Below, piece by piece: positions 1 through 6,665 of a stretch of 17,729 bases of DNA. The position numbers and the translations under genes are program-made. The notes beneath the pieces were generated by a model, which saw only the letters and a list, made by a program, of their open reading frames with translations, ran no database searches and was not told the DNA's origin. The stretch comes from DATEXQ01 sp035256745 (GTDB taxonomy: Bacteria; Patescibacteriota; Microgenomatia; UBA8517), in NCBI GenBank assembly GCA_035256745.1, contig DATEXQ010000041.1, positions 1 to 17,729 of the forward strand, given 5' to 3'. Position 1 is the first letter of the stretch. Each line of letters begins with the position of its first letter.

Positions 1-234
1 GCAAGCACGGATAGACTAATTATTTTAACCAATCTGGGAGCTGACTCCGCACCACCTAATCTATACTCTTTAAGCCTGAAATAACACCAATTAAGTCTTG
101 ATTCCACAACAAATCCTGCAAGTACTATTTTCTGATATAAATGAGTACTGTATCTGTCAAATTTCGATACTTAAAGGGTTGAATATGTTAAAATACCTAG
201 GCGCGATTAAACTTAGAATGATTGAGTGTTTCCC
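1..234. other. Left-edge region without a convincing gene
   Basis: No intact gene is visible upstream of the tRNA. On the minus strand one frame is open from about 170 to the window edge (about 56 codons). It has no ATG and its translation resembles nothing I recognise, so it could be the start of a gene with a rare start codon or simply chance. A TAAAAT hexamer at 189-194 could serve as the -10 element for the downstream tRNA, but I see no matching -35. Confidence 0.3.
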
Positions 235-306
235 ATCCCCGTAGTTCAACGGATAGAATAGGGGTTCCCTAAACCCTAGATGGAAGTTCGACTCTTCCCG
301 GGGATA
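235..306 (+). tRNA. tRNA-Arg (anticodon CCU)
   Basis: The sequence folds into a full cloverleaf. The 7-bp acceptor stem is 235-241 with 299-305, the D-stem 244-247 with 256-259 (one G-T pair), the anticodon stem 261-265 with 273-277, and the T-stem 282-286 with 294-298 around a TTCGACT loop. The seven-base anticodon loop 266-272 places CCT at 268-270, which reads the Arg codon AGG. A306 is the discriminator, and CCA is not encoded. Two oddities are that position 33 is C instead of the nearly universal U, and that the variable loop has only four bases (278-281). The T-arm and acceptor arm are perfect, so the gene is probably functional. Confidence 0.85.
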
Positions 307-324
307 CACAATTATCAAGTCCTA

Positions 325-996
325 CTATTTCCCCTCTACTACCACAACAATCTCACCTTTTACACCTTCTTTAATCATTTCCTCAACTTCTCTTATGGTC
401 CCTCTATACAACGTTTCATACATTTTGGTTAACTCCCTGGCAATAAATATGTGTGTATCTGACCCAAAATTTTCTTCCAATACCTGAAGGCTTTTTACTA
501 TTCTTTTGGGAGATTCATAAAAGGCAAAGCTGGTTGCACCACTTTTTAACCAATTAAATAACTTTATACGTTTCTTTTTGGGTAAAAAACCAATAAATAC
601 AAATTTATCTGTTTTAAAGCCGGATACTGATAATGTTGTAGTTATTGCTGATGCACCCGGAATAGGAACAATTTTAATATCGGGTGTATTTTTAAAAATA
701 AAATCTATCAATTCATTCCCCGGATCTGATATTCCCGGAGTTCCTGCGTCGGTTATCAATGCCAGATTTTTTCCGTCCAGAAGAAGTTTTAGTATTTCAA
801 TTTTTTTTTCTTCACTTGAATGCTGATGATAGCTCAAAATATGAGTATCTATATCATAATGACTCAAGAGTTTTAAAGAAACTCTGGTATCTTCAGCAAG
901 AATTACATCAACCTCCTTTAAAATTCTTAATGCCCGAAAGGTTAAGTCCTCTAAATTACCTATTGGAGTAGCAACAATATATAACGTTCCTGGCAT
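325..996 (-). CDS. rsmI: 16S rRNA (cytidine-1402-2'-O)-methyltransferase RsmI
   Basis: This is an SAM-dependent methylase of the tetrapyrrole-methylase fold. The family 2'-O-methylates C1402 of 16S rRNA in the ribosomal P site. Visible family motifs are the N-terminal ATPIGNLED, then AEDTR, DAGTPGISDPG, IPGASA and FYESPKR. The ATG at 996 is chosen because the protein then begins MPGTLYIVATPIGNLED as in the family. A longer frame to 1053 would run through the antisense strand of tRNA-Pro. The product is 223 residues, shorter than the usual 270-290, because the C-terminal extension is missing. It is the last gene of the minus-strand series. A TACAAT hexamer (1010-1005) lies just upstream and there is no Shine-Dalgarno site. 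The stop is TAG. Confidence 0.93.
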   Translation of the reverse strand: MPGTLYIVATPIGNLEDLTFRALRILKEVDVILAEDTRVSLKLLSHYDIDTHILSYHQHSSEEKKIEILKLLLDGKNLALITDAGTPGISDPGNELIDFIFKNTPDIKIVPIPGASAITTTLSVSGFKTDKFVFIGFLPKKKRIKLFNWLKSGATSFAFYESPKRIVKSLQVLEENFGSDTHIFIARELTKMYETLYRGTIREVEEMIKEGVKGEIVVVVEGK

Positions 997-1023
997 TTGA
1001 TATAATTGTAGCAGATTGTTTTT

Positions 1024-1099
1024 CGGGGTGTGGCTCAGCTGGTAGAGCGCCACGTTCGGGACGTGGAGGTCCCCGGTTCGAATCCGGGCACCCCGACCA
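1024..1099 (+). tRNA. tRNA-Pro (anticodon CGG), CCA encoded
   Basis: The cloverleaf is complete and perfectly paired. The acceptor stem is 1024-1030 with 1089-1095, the D-stem 1033-1036 with 1045-1048, the anticodon stem 1050-1054 with 1062-1066 and the T-stem 1072-1076 with 1084-1088 around TTCGAAT. The anticodon CGG is at 1057-1059, with T33 present. The discriminator is A1096, followed by genomic CCA (1097-1099), unlike the neighbouring tRNA-Arg. The gene lies on the + strand in the gap between the start of rsmI and the end of the M16 protease gene, so it is antisense to any minus-strand read-through transcript. Confidence 0.96.
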
Positions 1100-1124
1100 A
1101 CTTACCAATCTTTAATTTCTTCTC

Positions 1125-2399
1125 TTAATCCAACAACTTTTTAAAAAGATTCTTGTCTTTATAAGGTCCGATTACTGCCAAGTTTAGATTCTGGGGTTTG
1201 AAAAAGTCTTTGGCAACCTCGATTACTTCATCTACACTAACTTTATCTATTGCCTTAATAACTTCATTCGGAGTTACCGGTTTATTCAACAAGAGCTCTT
1301 CAATACCAAAAAATGCGCTGACATTTTTGGTATCCTCCAATGAAAGCGCCAAATTACCCTTAATATATTCTTTTGCTTTTTTTAATTCTTTTACTGATAT
1401 CGGATATCTTTTATCAGCTATTCCCCAATATTGATCAAGCATTACTTTAATTGCCTCCGTAGCCCTTTTGATATCAAGTCCTGCATAGGTTGCGAGGTAT
1501 CCATTATCAAGATAGTGCTCGCTTGAAGTTTTAACGGCATAAGCAAGAGCTCTTTTCTCTCTTACTTCAATAAACAGCCTCGAACTCATTCCTCCTCCTA
1601 AAATCGCAGATAAAATCGATTCTGCGAAACGCCTTTTTGCACCAACGGCATCTCCTTTAAAACCCATGATTATATGAGTTTGTTCTACTTTCTTCTTACT
1701 TAAAATTAATTGTGGATTTTTTTGTTTAATTTTATCGTTTGGTATTTCCTGCTTTTTACCGGTTTTGGGAAGTTTGCCGAAAAATTCATCGGACAATTTC
1801 AAAATTTCTTTTTCTTTTGATCCCCCTGCAACCGTCACCAAAATATTTTCAGGATAATAATGTAATCCCCTATATCTTACAAAATCATCTCTTTTGACAT
1901 TTTTGATTGTTTCGGGTGTTCCTGATATGTCTGTGCCCAATGGATTTCCCTGGTAAATAAGATTTTCAAAAACATCTCCGATTTTAAGCATGGGTGTGTC
2001 GTTATACATGGCAATTTCTTCTAAAATCACGCTTTTCTCTTTTTCAATCTCTTCCTCTTTCAAAAGAGGATTTATAACCATGTCGGATAATATATCAAAA
2101 GCTGTTCTTAAATTTGCAGTTCTTGCTTTAATATAGAAGTTTGTCCATTCTTTTGACGTGCCTGCATTGAATTCCCCTCCAAGTTCATCAACCGCCTCTG
2201 AAATTGCTTTCGCACTAGGTCTTTTCTTGCTACCCTTAAATACAATATGTTCCAGGAAATGACTTATGCCGTTCACTTTCTTTTCCTCAAATCTGCTTCC
2301 CGTACGAACCCATACGGTTACGGTTGCCGATTGAATGGAAGGCATTGATACTGAAATAACTCTTAGGTTGTTTTTTAAATTTGTTTTTTTGTAATCCAT
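1125..2399 (-). CDS. M16 family zinc metalloprotease (pitrilysin/insulinase type)
   Basis: The protein has 424 residues, typical of the short M16B type that works as a dimer of two-domain subunits. The inverted zinc motif HFLEH is at residues 47-51, and the third ligand lies in VILEEI (E127 or E128), 76-77 residues on, as expected. The second domain carries the REKRALAYAV segment (about residues 283-292), the Arg/Tyr substrate-binding pair region of the family. No signal peptide is visible, so it probably acts in the cytoplasm on peptides or unfolded fragments. The ATG start lies 9 bases after the argS stop, so the two are probably co-transcribed. A GGAAAGGA stretch in the end of argS is a possible, rather distant ribosome site. 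The natural substrate cannot be inferred. Confidence 0.92.
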   Translation of the reverse strand: MDYKKTNLKNNLRVISVSMPSIQSATVTVWVRTGSRFEEKKVNGISHFLEHIVFKGSKKRPSAKAISEAVDELGGEFNAGTSKEWTNFYIKARTANLRTAFDILSDMVINPLLKEEEIEKEKSVILEEIAMYNDTPMLKIGDVFENLIYQGNPLGTDISGTPETIKNVKRDDFVRYRGLHYYPENILVTVAGGSKEKEILKLSDEFFGKLPKTGKKQEIPNDKIKQKNPQLILSKKKVEQTHIIMGFKGDAVGAKRRFAESILSAILGGGMSSRLFIEVREKRALAYAVKTSSEHYLDNGYLATYAGLDIKRATEAIKVMLDQYWGIADKRYPISVKELKKAKEYIKGNLALSLEDTKNVSAFFGIEELLLNKPVTPNEVIKAIDKVSVDEVIEVAKDFFKPQNLNLAVIGPYKDKNLFKKLLD

Positions 2400-2408
2400 T
2401 AGTAAAAT

Positions 2409-4145
2409 TTACATCCTTTCCGGAGTCTTAATCCCGAGAATAGTCAAACCGTTTTTTATTATTTGTCCAACCGCCGTTGTTAACGTAATCCTAAATTCCT
2501 GATTCTCACTTCCGATTATTTTATGTTGACTGTAGAAATTATTGAATTTTTGTGCCAAATCAAATAAATAGTTACAAATTATGTTGGGTGAGTAATTTTT
2601 TGCTGCATCAGCCATTACCCCTGAAAATCGGGCTAAACTGCGAAGCAATATCAGTTCTTCCGCATTTATTTCCACATCATCTTTTTTACTAATTGTTAAC
2701 TTCTTATTTGTTTTTGCTTTATGTAAAACACTTTGAGTTCTGGCAAAAGTATATTGTAAATACGGTCCCGAATTTCCTTCCAAATTCATTACTTTTTCCC
2801 AATCAAAAACAATATCACTTGCAACGGAATGCATTAAATCAAAGTACTTAACAGCACCGATTCCTACCATCTCTGCCACATTTTTAACCTCGTCTACCTT
2901 AATTCCTCTTGATGTTTCACTCTCTTCGATAATTTTTCTTGCCCTATTAATAGCATCTTCTAAAATATCTTCCAGCTTAACTACTCCACCTTTTCTGGTT
3001 CTAAATTTCTTTCCGTCAGGGGATAAATAAAGACCGTGTTTAGTATGGTAAAGAAAAACTTTTTTATTAATTAATCCAAGTTTTCTGGCTGCCGCAAAAA
3101 CCTGCTGAAAATGAAGCGTTTGTTCGGCTCCTACTTCATAAATAACGATATCGGGTACCCATTTTCGGCTTCTGAAACGCAAACAAGCTAAATCCCGGGT
3201 AGCATAGGTTGTTCCCCCATCGCTCTTTTTGAACATTAATGGCGTTTTTATGCCTTCCTTTTCCAGTTTTATTATCTGTGACTTACCATCTTCCCCAACG
3301 GTTAGGTGTTCTCTAACATTTTTATCGGCTTCCAAGAGCTTCATTTCTTCTTCATAAAAACTTTCTCCGTATTGATAATCAAAAGAAACCCCTAAAATTT
3401 TATAAATTTCCTCAAACTCCTCCATCGAAACATCAACACAAAACTTCCAAAGTTCCCTTGCTTTTTTATCCCCGTCTTCAAGCATCTTAAACCATTTTCT
3501 GGCTTCATCTTCCATCGCTTTAGTTTTTGTCGGATCAGATACTAATTCATGGAATTTAATATAAAGTTCTTCCAATTTTTCAATGTCTAGATCTTTCTTT
3601 CCAAGTTTTTCATTATCAATCATGTAAAGAAGCTTACCGAATTGAGTTCCCCAATCTCCCAGGTGATTATCAGCGATTGTCTTATAACCTAAATACTTAT
3701 AAACGTTATATAAAGCTTGACCGATTATGGTGGAACGAAGATGTCCTATTGAAAAACTCTTGGCAATATTTGGTGAAGAACAATCAATAATTACCTTTTT
3801 CCCCTTACCAAAATCTCCCTTACCATAGTTATCTGATTTATTAACAATCTGTATCAAATTATTAAGTAGTGTATCTTTTGAAAGCCAGAAATTGATAAAT
3901 CCCGGATCAGCTATTACTATTTTCTCAACAAATTTTACCAACTCTGTATTCTTATTAAGCTTTTTTACAATATCTTCTGCGATTTCTCTTGGATTTTTCT
4001 TTTCCTTAACCTTTGAGGCGATTTGCATCGCAATATTTGAACTATAATCTCCAAAATCACTATTTTCCGGAATTTCAACTTTAAAATCATTAGTTGAAAT
4101 ACCGGTTTCTTCACTTATAATTTCAGCAATTTTTTTCCTTAACAT
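2409..4145 (-). CDS. argS: Arginyl-tRNA synthetase
   Basis: A class I synthetase that charges tRNA-Arg in the cytoplasm. From the N-terminus it shows the ArgRS Add-1 type domain, the SSPNIAKSFSIGHLRSTIIG signature, GTTYATRDLA, GAEQTLHFQQVF, a KMSK-equivalent loop KKFRTRKGG, and a C-terminal DALR anticodon-binding domain with YLQYTFARTQ. The HIGH motif reads SIGH, and the KMSK loop is non-canonical as in many ArgRS. I chose the ATG at 4145 (578 residues). A GTG at 4151 would add two residues. A TACAAT hexamer at 4161-4156 would place transcription start close to 4149, favouring the ATG. The AAGGAAAGGA stretch is too far upstream to act as a Shine-Dalgarno site. It heads argS-M16-rsmI and diverges from the small + strand gene. 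Confidence 0.96.
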   Translation of the reverse strand: MLRKKIAEIISEETGISTNDFKVEIPENSDFGDYSSNIAMQIASKVKEKKNPREIAEDIVKKLNKNTELVKFVEKIVIADPGFINFWLSKDTLLNNLIQIVNKSDNYGKGDFGKGKKVIIDCSSPNIAKSFSIGHLRSTIIGQALYNVYKYLGYKTIADNHLGDWGTQFGKLLYMIDNEKLGKKDLDIEKLEELYIKFHELVSDPTKTKAMEDEARKWFKMLEDGDKKARELWKFCVDVSMEEFEEIYKILGVSFDYQYGESFYEEEMKLLEADKNVREHLTVGEDGKSQIIKLEKEGIKTPLMFKKSDGGTTYATRDLACLRFRSRKWVPDIVIYEVGAEQTLHFQQVFAAARKLGLINKKVFLYHTKHGLYLSPDGKKFRTRKGGVVKLEDILEDAINRARKIIEESETSRGIKVDEVKNVAEMVGIGAVKYFDLMHSVASDIVFDWEKVMNLEGNSGPYLQYTFARTQSVLHKAKTNKKLTISKKDDVEINAEELILLRSLARFSGVMADAAKNYSPNIICNYLFDLAQKFNNFYSQHKIIGSENQEFRITLTTAVGQIIKNGLTILGIKTPERM

Positions 4146-4155
4146 TTTCACTTGT

Positions 4156-4161
4156 ATTGTA
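4156..4161 (-). promoter_or_regulatory. Possible -10 element of argS
   Basis: TACAAT on the minus strand (5 of 6 matches to TATAAT), with its last base 11 bases before the ATG at 4145. This is the same geometry as the leuS -10 element. I see no good -35 hexamer, so this is tentative. Confidence 0.3.
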
Positions 4162-4236
4162 TTACTTTTATTCCTTTCCTTCCACAGGTTGTATATATAT
4201 TGAAAAAAAACCCAAAATTACATATCATATGGGAAG

Positions 4237-4281
4237 TCCGATCAAAATATCGGAATATTTTAAGTTCTTTGAAAAATTCCG
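4237..4281 (+). promoter_or_regulatory. Overlapping inverted repeats in argS/small-gene intergenic region
   Basis: TCCGAT (4237-4242) can pair with ATCGGA (4249-4254). CGGAAT (4251-4256) can pair with ATTCCG (4276-4281). The two hairpins share CGGA at 4251-4254 and are mutually exclusive in RNA. As DNA, either could be an operator between the divergent argS and small gene. The stems are short (6 bp), so function is uncertain. Confidence 0.3.
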
Positions 4282-4286
4282 GGCAT
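4273..4286. repeat. Left arm of inverted repeat flanking the small gene
   Basis: AAAATTCCGGGCAT, the reverse complement (with a one-base gap) of ATGCCCGGTAATTTT at 4614-4628. The core CCGGGCAT/ATGCCCGG is a perfect 8-bp match. The pair brackets the Shine-Dalgarno site and coding region of the small gene and lies before its terminator. Confidence 0.5.
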
Positions 4287-4308
4287 ATAAAAAACTAAGG
4301 AGAATGCA

Positions 4309-4602
4309 ATGACAACAGACGTGCAAATGGTCAAAGAAATTCTATTTGGTTCGCCAAACCCGCATATCAACGTCAGACGAACCGGATCCGGTTACCTGCT
4401 AAAAATAAGTGGTTGTCCAGATGGAATAAGCTTTAATGAAATGGATGCCCTACTAACAAGGCAGGGATTTATAAGCTTCTTTGTCGATTTTCGGCACCAA
4501 ACCGCAGTTTATCGAGGTGATTGGTCTTGCCCTGACTGTCCAACTTTGACTTTACCTCATGTAAAGCAGACTTGGTCAGCGGTAATCGGCGCAAATTCAT
4601 AA
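4309..4602 (+). CDS. Small protein of unknown function (97 aa)
   Basis: I do not recognise this protein. It has no signal peptide or membrane segment and is predicted cytosolic. It contains three cysteines (C36, C74, C77). The last two form SCPDCP (residues 73-78), a possible metal or redox site, with GCPDG at 35-39 echoing it. The start is secure: AAGGAG at 4297-4302 lies six bases before the ATG, and it is the only consensus Shine-Dalgarno in the window. A hand count of 4321-4560 gives about 43 percent GC, clearly above nearby sampled stretches of about 25-33 percent in argS and the hydrolase gene. It lies on the opposite strand inside a minus-strand series, has a terminator at 4629-4677 and is bracketed by an inverted repeat, all of which suggest an acquired cassette. 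Confidence 0.75.
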   Translation: MTTDVQMVKEILFGSPNPHINVRRTGSGYLLKISGCPDGISFNEMDALLTRQGFISFFVDFRHQTAVYRGDWSCPDCPTLTLPHVKQTWSAVIGANS

Positions 4603-4613
4603 TAAAAAATAAA

Positions 4614-4628
4614 ATGCCCGGTAATTTT
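4614..4628. repeat. Right arm of inverted repeat flanking the small gene
   Basis: ATGCCCGGTAATTTT, complementary to 4273-4286 apart from one extra T. It starts 11 bases after the stop of the small gene and directly abuts its terminator hairpin. Confidence 0.5.
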
Positions 4629-4677
4629 GGGGGGCTTGTACGCCTATATATCAAAAAGCCTCAAGCCCCCATTTTTT
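4629..4677 (+). terminator. Rho-independent terminator of the small gene
   Basis: GGGGGCTTG (4630-4638) pairs perfectly with CAAGCCCCC (4662-4670) around a 23-base loop, and ATTTTTT (4671-4677) follows. The T-run is on the + strand only, so it serves the + strand gene. The 3' arm of the stem is also the last codons of the convergent ComEC-type hydrolase gene (stop at 4651-4653). Confidence 0.75.
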
Positions 4678-5553
4678 CTCCCACCAACTTTCCCCGTTTG
4701 TTACTATTTCAATATCGCCGTTCAAATCCGTTCTAAATAATTGAATATTTTCCTTATTTAAAATATCCAATGTCTCTTTGTGCGGATGTTTGTATATATT
4801 TCCCTTTCCAACGGATATAACAGCTATTTCGGGTTTGGATAGATCCAGAAGTTCTTTGGTTAAACCATTTTTACTTCCGTGGTGAGGAACTTTAAGATAA
4901 TCAACGTCAACAATCTGACCTTCGGCAATAATTTCATCGCTTGTTTTTGGGGTCATATCCCCTGTTAAAAGTGCACTAAAATCCCCAAATTTTAAAATCG
5001 CAACAATAGAAAATTCATTACTGTCTAATTTTGAAGTATACTTTCCCAAACTATTTTGACTTTCTGAAACTTCCAAATTCTCTGTTAATACCCTTCTTGA
5101 CGGATATAATATATCAAGATACATCAAACTATTACCGATTATCATGCCACCAACCGGATTGATAAGTCTAGTCCCACTACCCCCCACTAAATCTTCTAGC
5201 ACTTGATACCCCTGATCGCTAGAATCTAATTCGTTTACCAAAAAGTAATCCACCTTATATCTTCTAAAAACTTCTATCAAACCGCCGTAGTGATCCTTCT
5301 GGGGATGGGTTAAAACAACCATTTCAATTTCTCTATCCCAAAACGGCACATACTTGGAAAGACATTCTATTACCTGTTTCCCTGGTCCTCCGTCTATCAG
5401 TATTTGAGTTCTTCCCAAAGTTGCCAGAACAGCATCTCCTTGACCTACGTCACAAGCAATCAGATGAAGATTAGAATCAAATGAAAAAACTGCAAGAAAG
5501 ACTACTATTATAATAAGTGCCAATAGTGCAAATGTGTATTTCCAGAATTTCAT
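4651..5553 (-). CDS. ComEC-type metallo-beta-lactamase-fold hydrolase (separate C-terminal half of ComEC)
   Basis: This 300-residue protein has one N-terminal membrane helix (residues 5-24) followed by the extracytoplasmic MBL domain that normally ends ComEC, thought to degrade the non-transported DNA strand. Visible motifs are DVGQGD (35-40), THPQKDH (82-88), LLTGDM (195-200) and VPHHGS (222-227). The HxHxDH metal motif reads HPQKDH, so the second His is Gln, and a full two-metal site is uncertain. The ATG lies seven bases after the comEC stop in a different frame with no Shine-Dalgarno site, suggesting translational coupling. The frame upstream of the ATG is soon closed by a stop, so this is not one gene broken by a single visible frameshift. 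It ends at TGA. Confidence 0.9.
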   Translation of the reverse strand: MKFWKYTFALLALIIIVVFLAVFSFDSNLHLIACDVGQGDAVLATLGRTQILIDGGPGKQVIECLSKYVPFWDREIEMVVLTHPQKDHYGGLIEVFRRYKVDYFLVNELDSSDQGYQVLEDLVGGSGTRLINPVGGMIIGNSLMYLDILYPSRRVLTENLEVSESQNSLGKYTSKLDSNEFSIVAILKFGDFSALLTGDMTPKTSDEIIAEGQIVDVDYLKVPHHGSKNGLTKELLDLSKPEIAVISVGKGNIYKHPHKETLDILNKENIQLFRTDLNGDIEIVTNGESWWEKKWGLEAF

Positions 5554-5560
5554 ATAATTC

Positions 5561-6637
5561 TTAATCGAATCTTTGTATAATTAAAATAAACCAGCTAGTT
5601 AAAGGAAATGAGAGAAAAAGTATTACCCTTCCCACAGGTTCAACTGCTATTCCTATCAAACCCGATATCATCCCTATTATAGTAATTATAGGCACAGTCC
5701 AAAGAATCAATGCATTAATTAAAGGAGAAATAGGGTTAAAATATCCAAAAGTATAATAAAGTATGGGGAAAACTACTATTTGGGCAGCCAGCGATGTAGA
5801 TAAACCCTCGCGAAATATTCCCGGGACAAATGAAATTAGCCTTCTTAGTCTTGACTCGAAGATAAGAAGCGAGGCAGTTGCGGTAAAAGACAATAAAAAC
5901 CCCAAATCGCTTATCCAATCGGGATTAACAATAAGCATTAAACATACAGTTAAAAGAAGACTTCTGAAAGCATAAGCCAATCTTCCCAAAGAAACTGCCG
6001 TAAAAGCAATTGATCCCATTATCGCAGCTCTTATTATCGGAGCTTCAAATCCGCATAATATCACATATATCCATATTCCCACCAAAGTAAATGGTATTGC
6101 TTTGCCTCTGGGAAGAAAAAGAACAAACAAACTAATTAGAAAACCTGCAACCAGACTTACGTTCATACCCGAGGCTACAACAACATGAGCTGTCCCGCTT
6201 CTTTTTAGACTTTCCCAAAAGTCTATTGGTATTGAAGATTTTGAACCTAAAGTTATTCCCGCGATAAGTGAGGAATGGGGTTCGGGAAGAGTTTTTTGAT
6301 AAAAATCTACAATTCGTTTTCTAAATGCGTATAAAAAATTATCGCTTTCCTTTATTTCCACCAGTTTAATATCCTGCAAACTTTTTTTTGACAAATTAAC
6401 TTTCCCCTGCACCACCAGTAAATCGCCATAATTAATTTCCGGATAAAGAGGTAAATAAATCTTTAAACCCTGAAGTTTAATATATTGTGAATTTTCATAT
6501 TTTATTGGTTCGCTTGTTACTTTTGCTGTTATTTTAATTACATCAGAATCTTTATAAACCGGACGGGTCGTAAAATACCGAACAACGACAAGAAGAATTA
6601 AGAAAATCCAAAAAATATATCTTTGGTATTTTCTCAT
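5561..6637 (-). CDS. comEC: ComEC DNA-uptake channel, membrane half (Competence domain)
   Basis: This is the polytopic inner-membrane channel for single-stranded DNA uptake in natural transformation. It has an N-terminal membrane helix (about residues 8-22) and a DUF4131/OB-like extracytoplasmic segment (about 30-95) with INYGDLLVVQGKV. The Competence domain has the signature GTAHVVVASGMNVSL (148-162), followed by several membrane helices to the C-terminus. It has 358 residues, whereas full ComEC is commonly 700-800 because the hydrolase domain is fused. Here that domain is the next gene. The ATG is 28 bases after the comEA stop with no Shine-Dalgarno site. The comEA-comEC-hydrolase order supports one uptake machine using two polypeptides for ComEC. 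Confidence 0.9.
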   Translation of the reverse strand: MRKYQRYIFWIFLILLVVVRYFTTRPVYKDSDVIKITAKVTSEPIKYENSQYIKLQGLKIYLPLYPEINYGDLLVVQGKVNLSKKSLQDIKLVEIKESDNFLYAFRKRIVDFYQKTLPEPHSSLIAGITLGSKSSIPIDFWESLKRSGTAHVVVASGMNVSLVAGFLISLFVLFLPRGKAIPFTLVGIWIYVILCGFEAPIIRAAIMGSIAFTAVSLGRLAYAFRSLLLTVCLMLIVNPDWISDLGFLLSFTATASLLIFESRLRRLISFVPGIFREGLSTSLAAQIVVFPILYYTFGYFNPISPLINALILWTVPIITIIGMISGLIGIAVEPVGRVILFLSFPLTSWFILIIQRFD

Positions 6638-6665
6638 AATTTTTAAATTTATTAACTAACTTATT

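Noticed and set aside
997..1053. N-terminal extension of rsmI to 1053
   Set aside because: It would read through the complement of tRNA-Pro, and the family N-terminus begins at the ATG at 996.
4469..4654. Minus-strand 61-residue frame opposite the small gene
   Set aside because: It overlaps the small + strand gene that has a consensus Shine-Dalgarno site and terminator, and has no support of its own.
5553..5600. comEC/hydrolase junction as a simple frameshift
   Set aside because: The hydrolase frame meets a stop shortly upstream of its ATG and has its own start and membrane helix, so two separate genes fit better.
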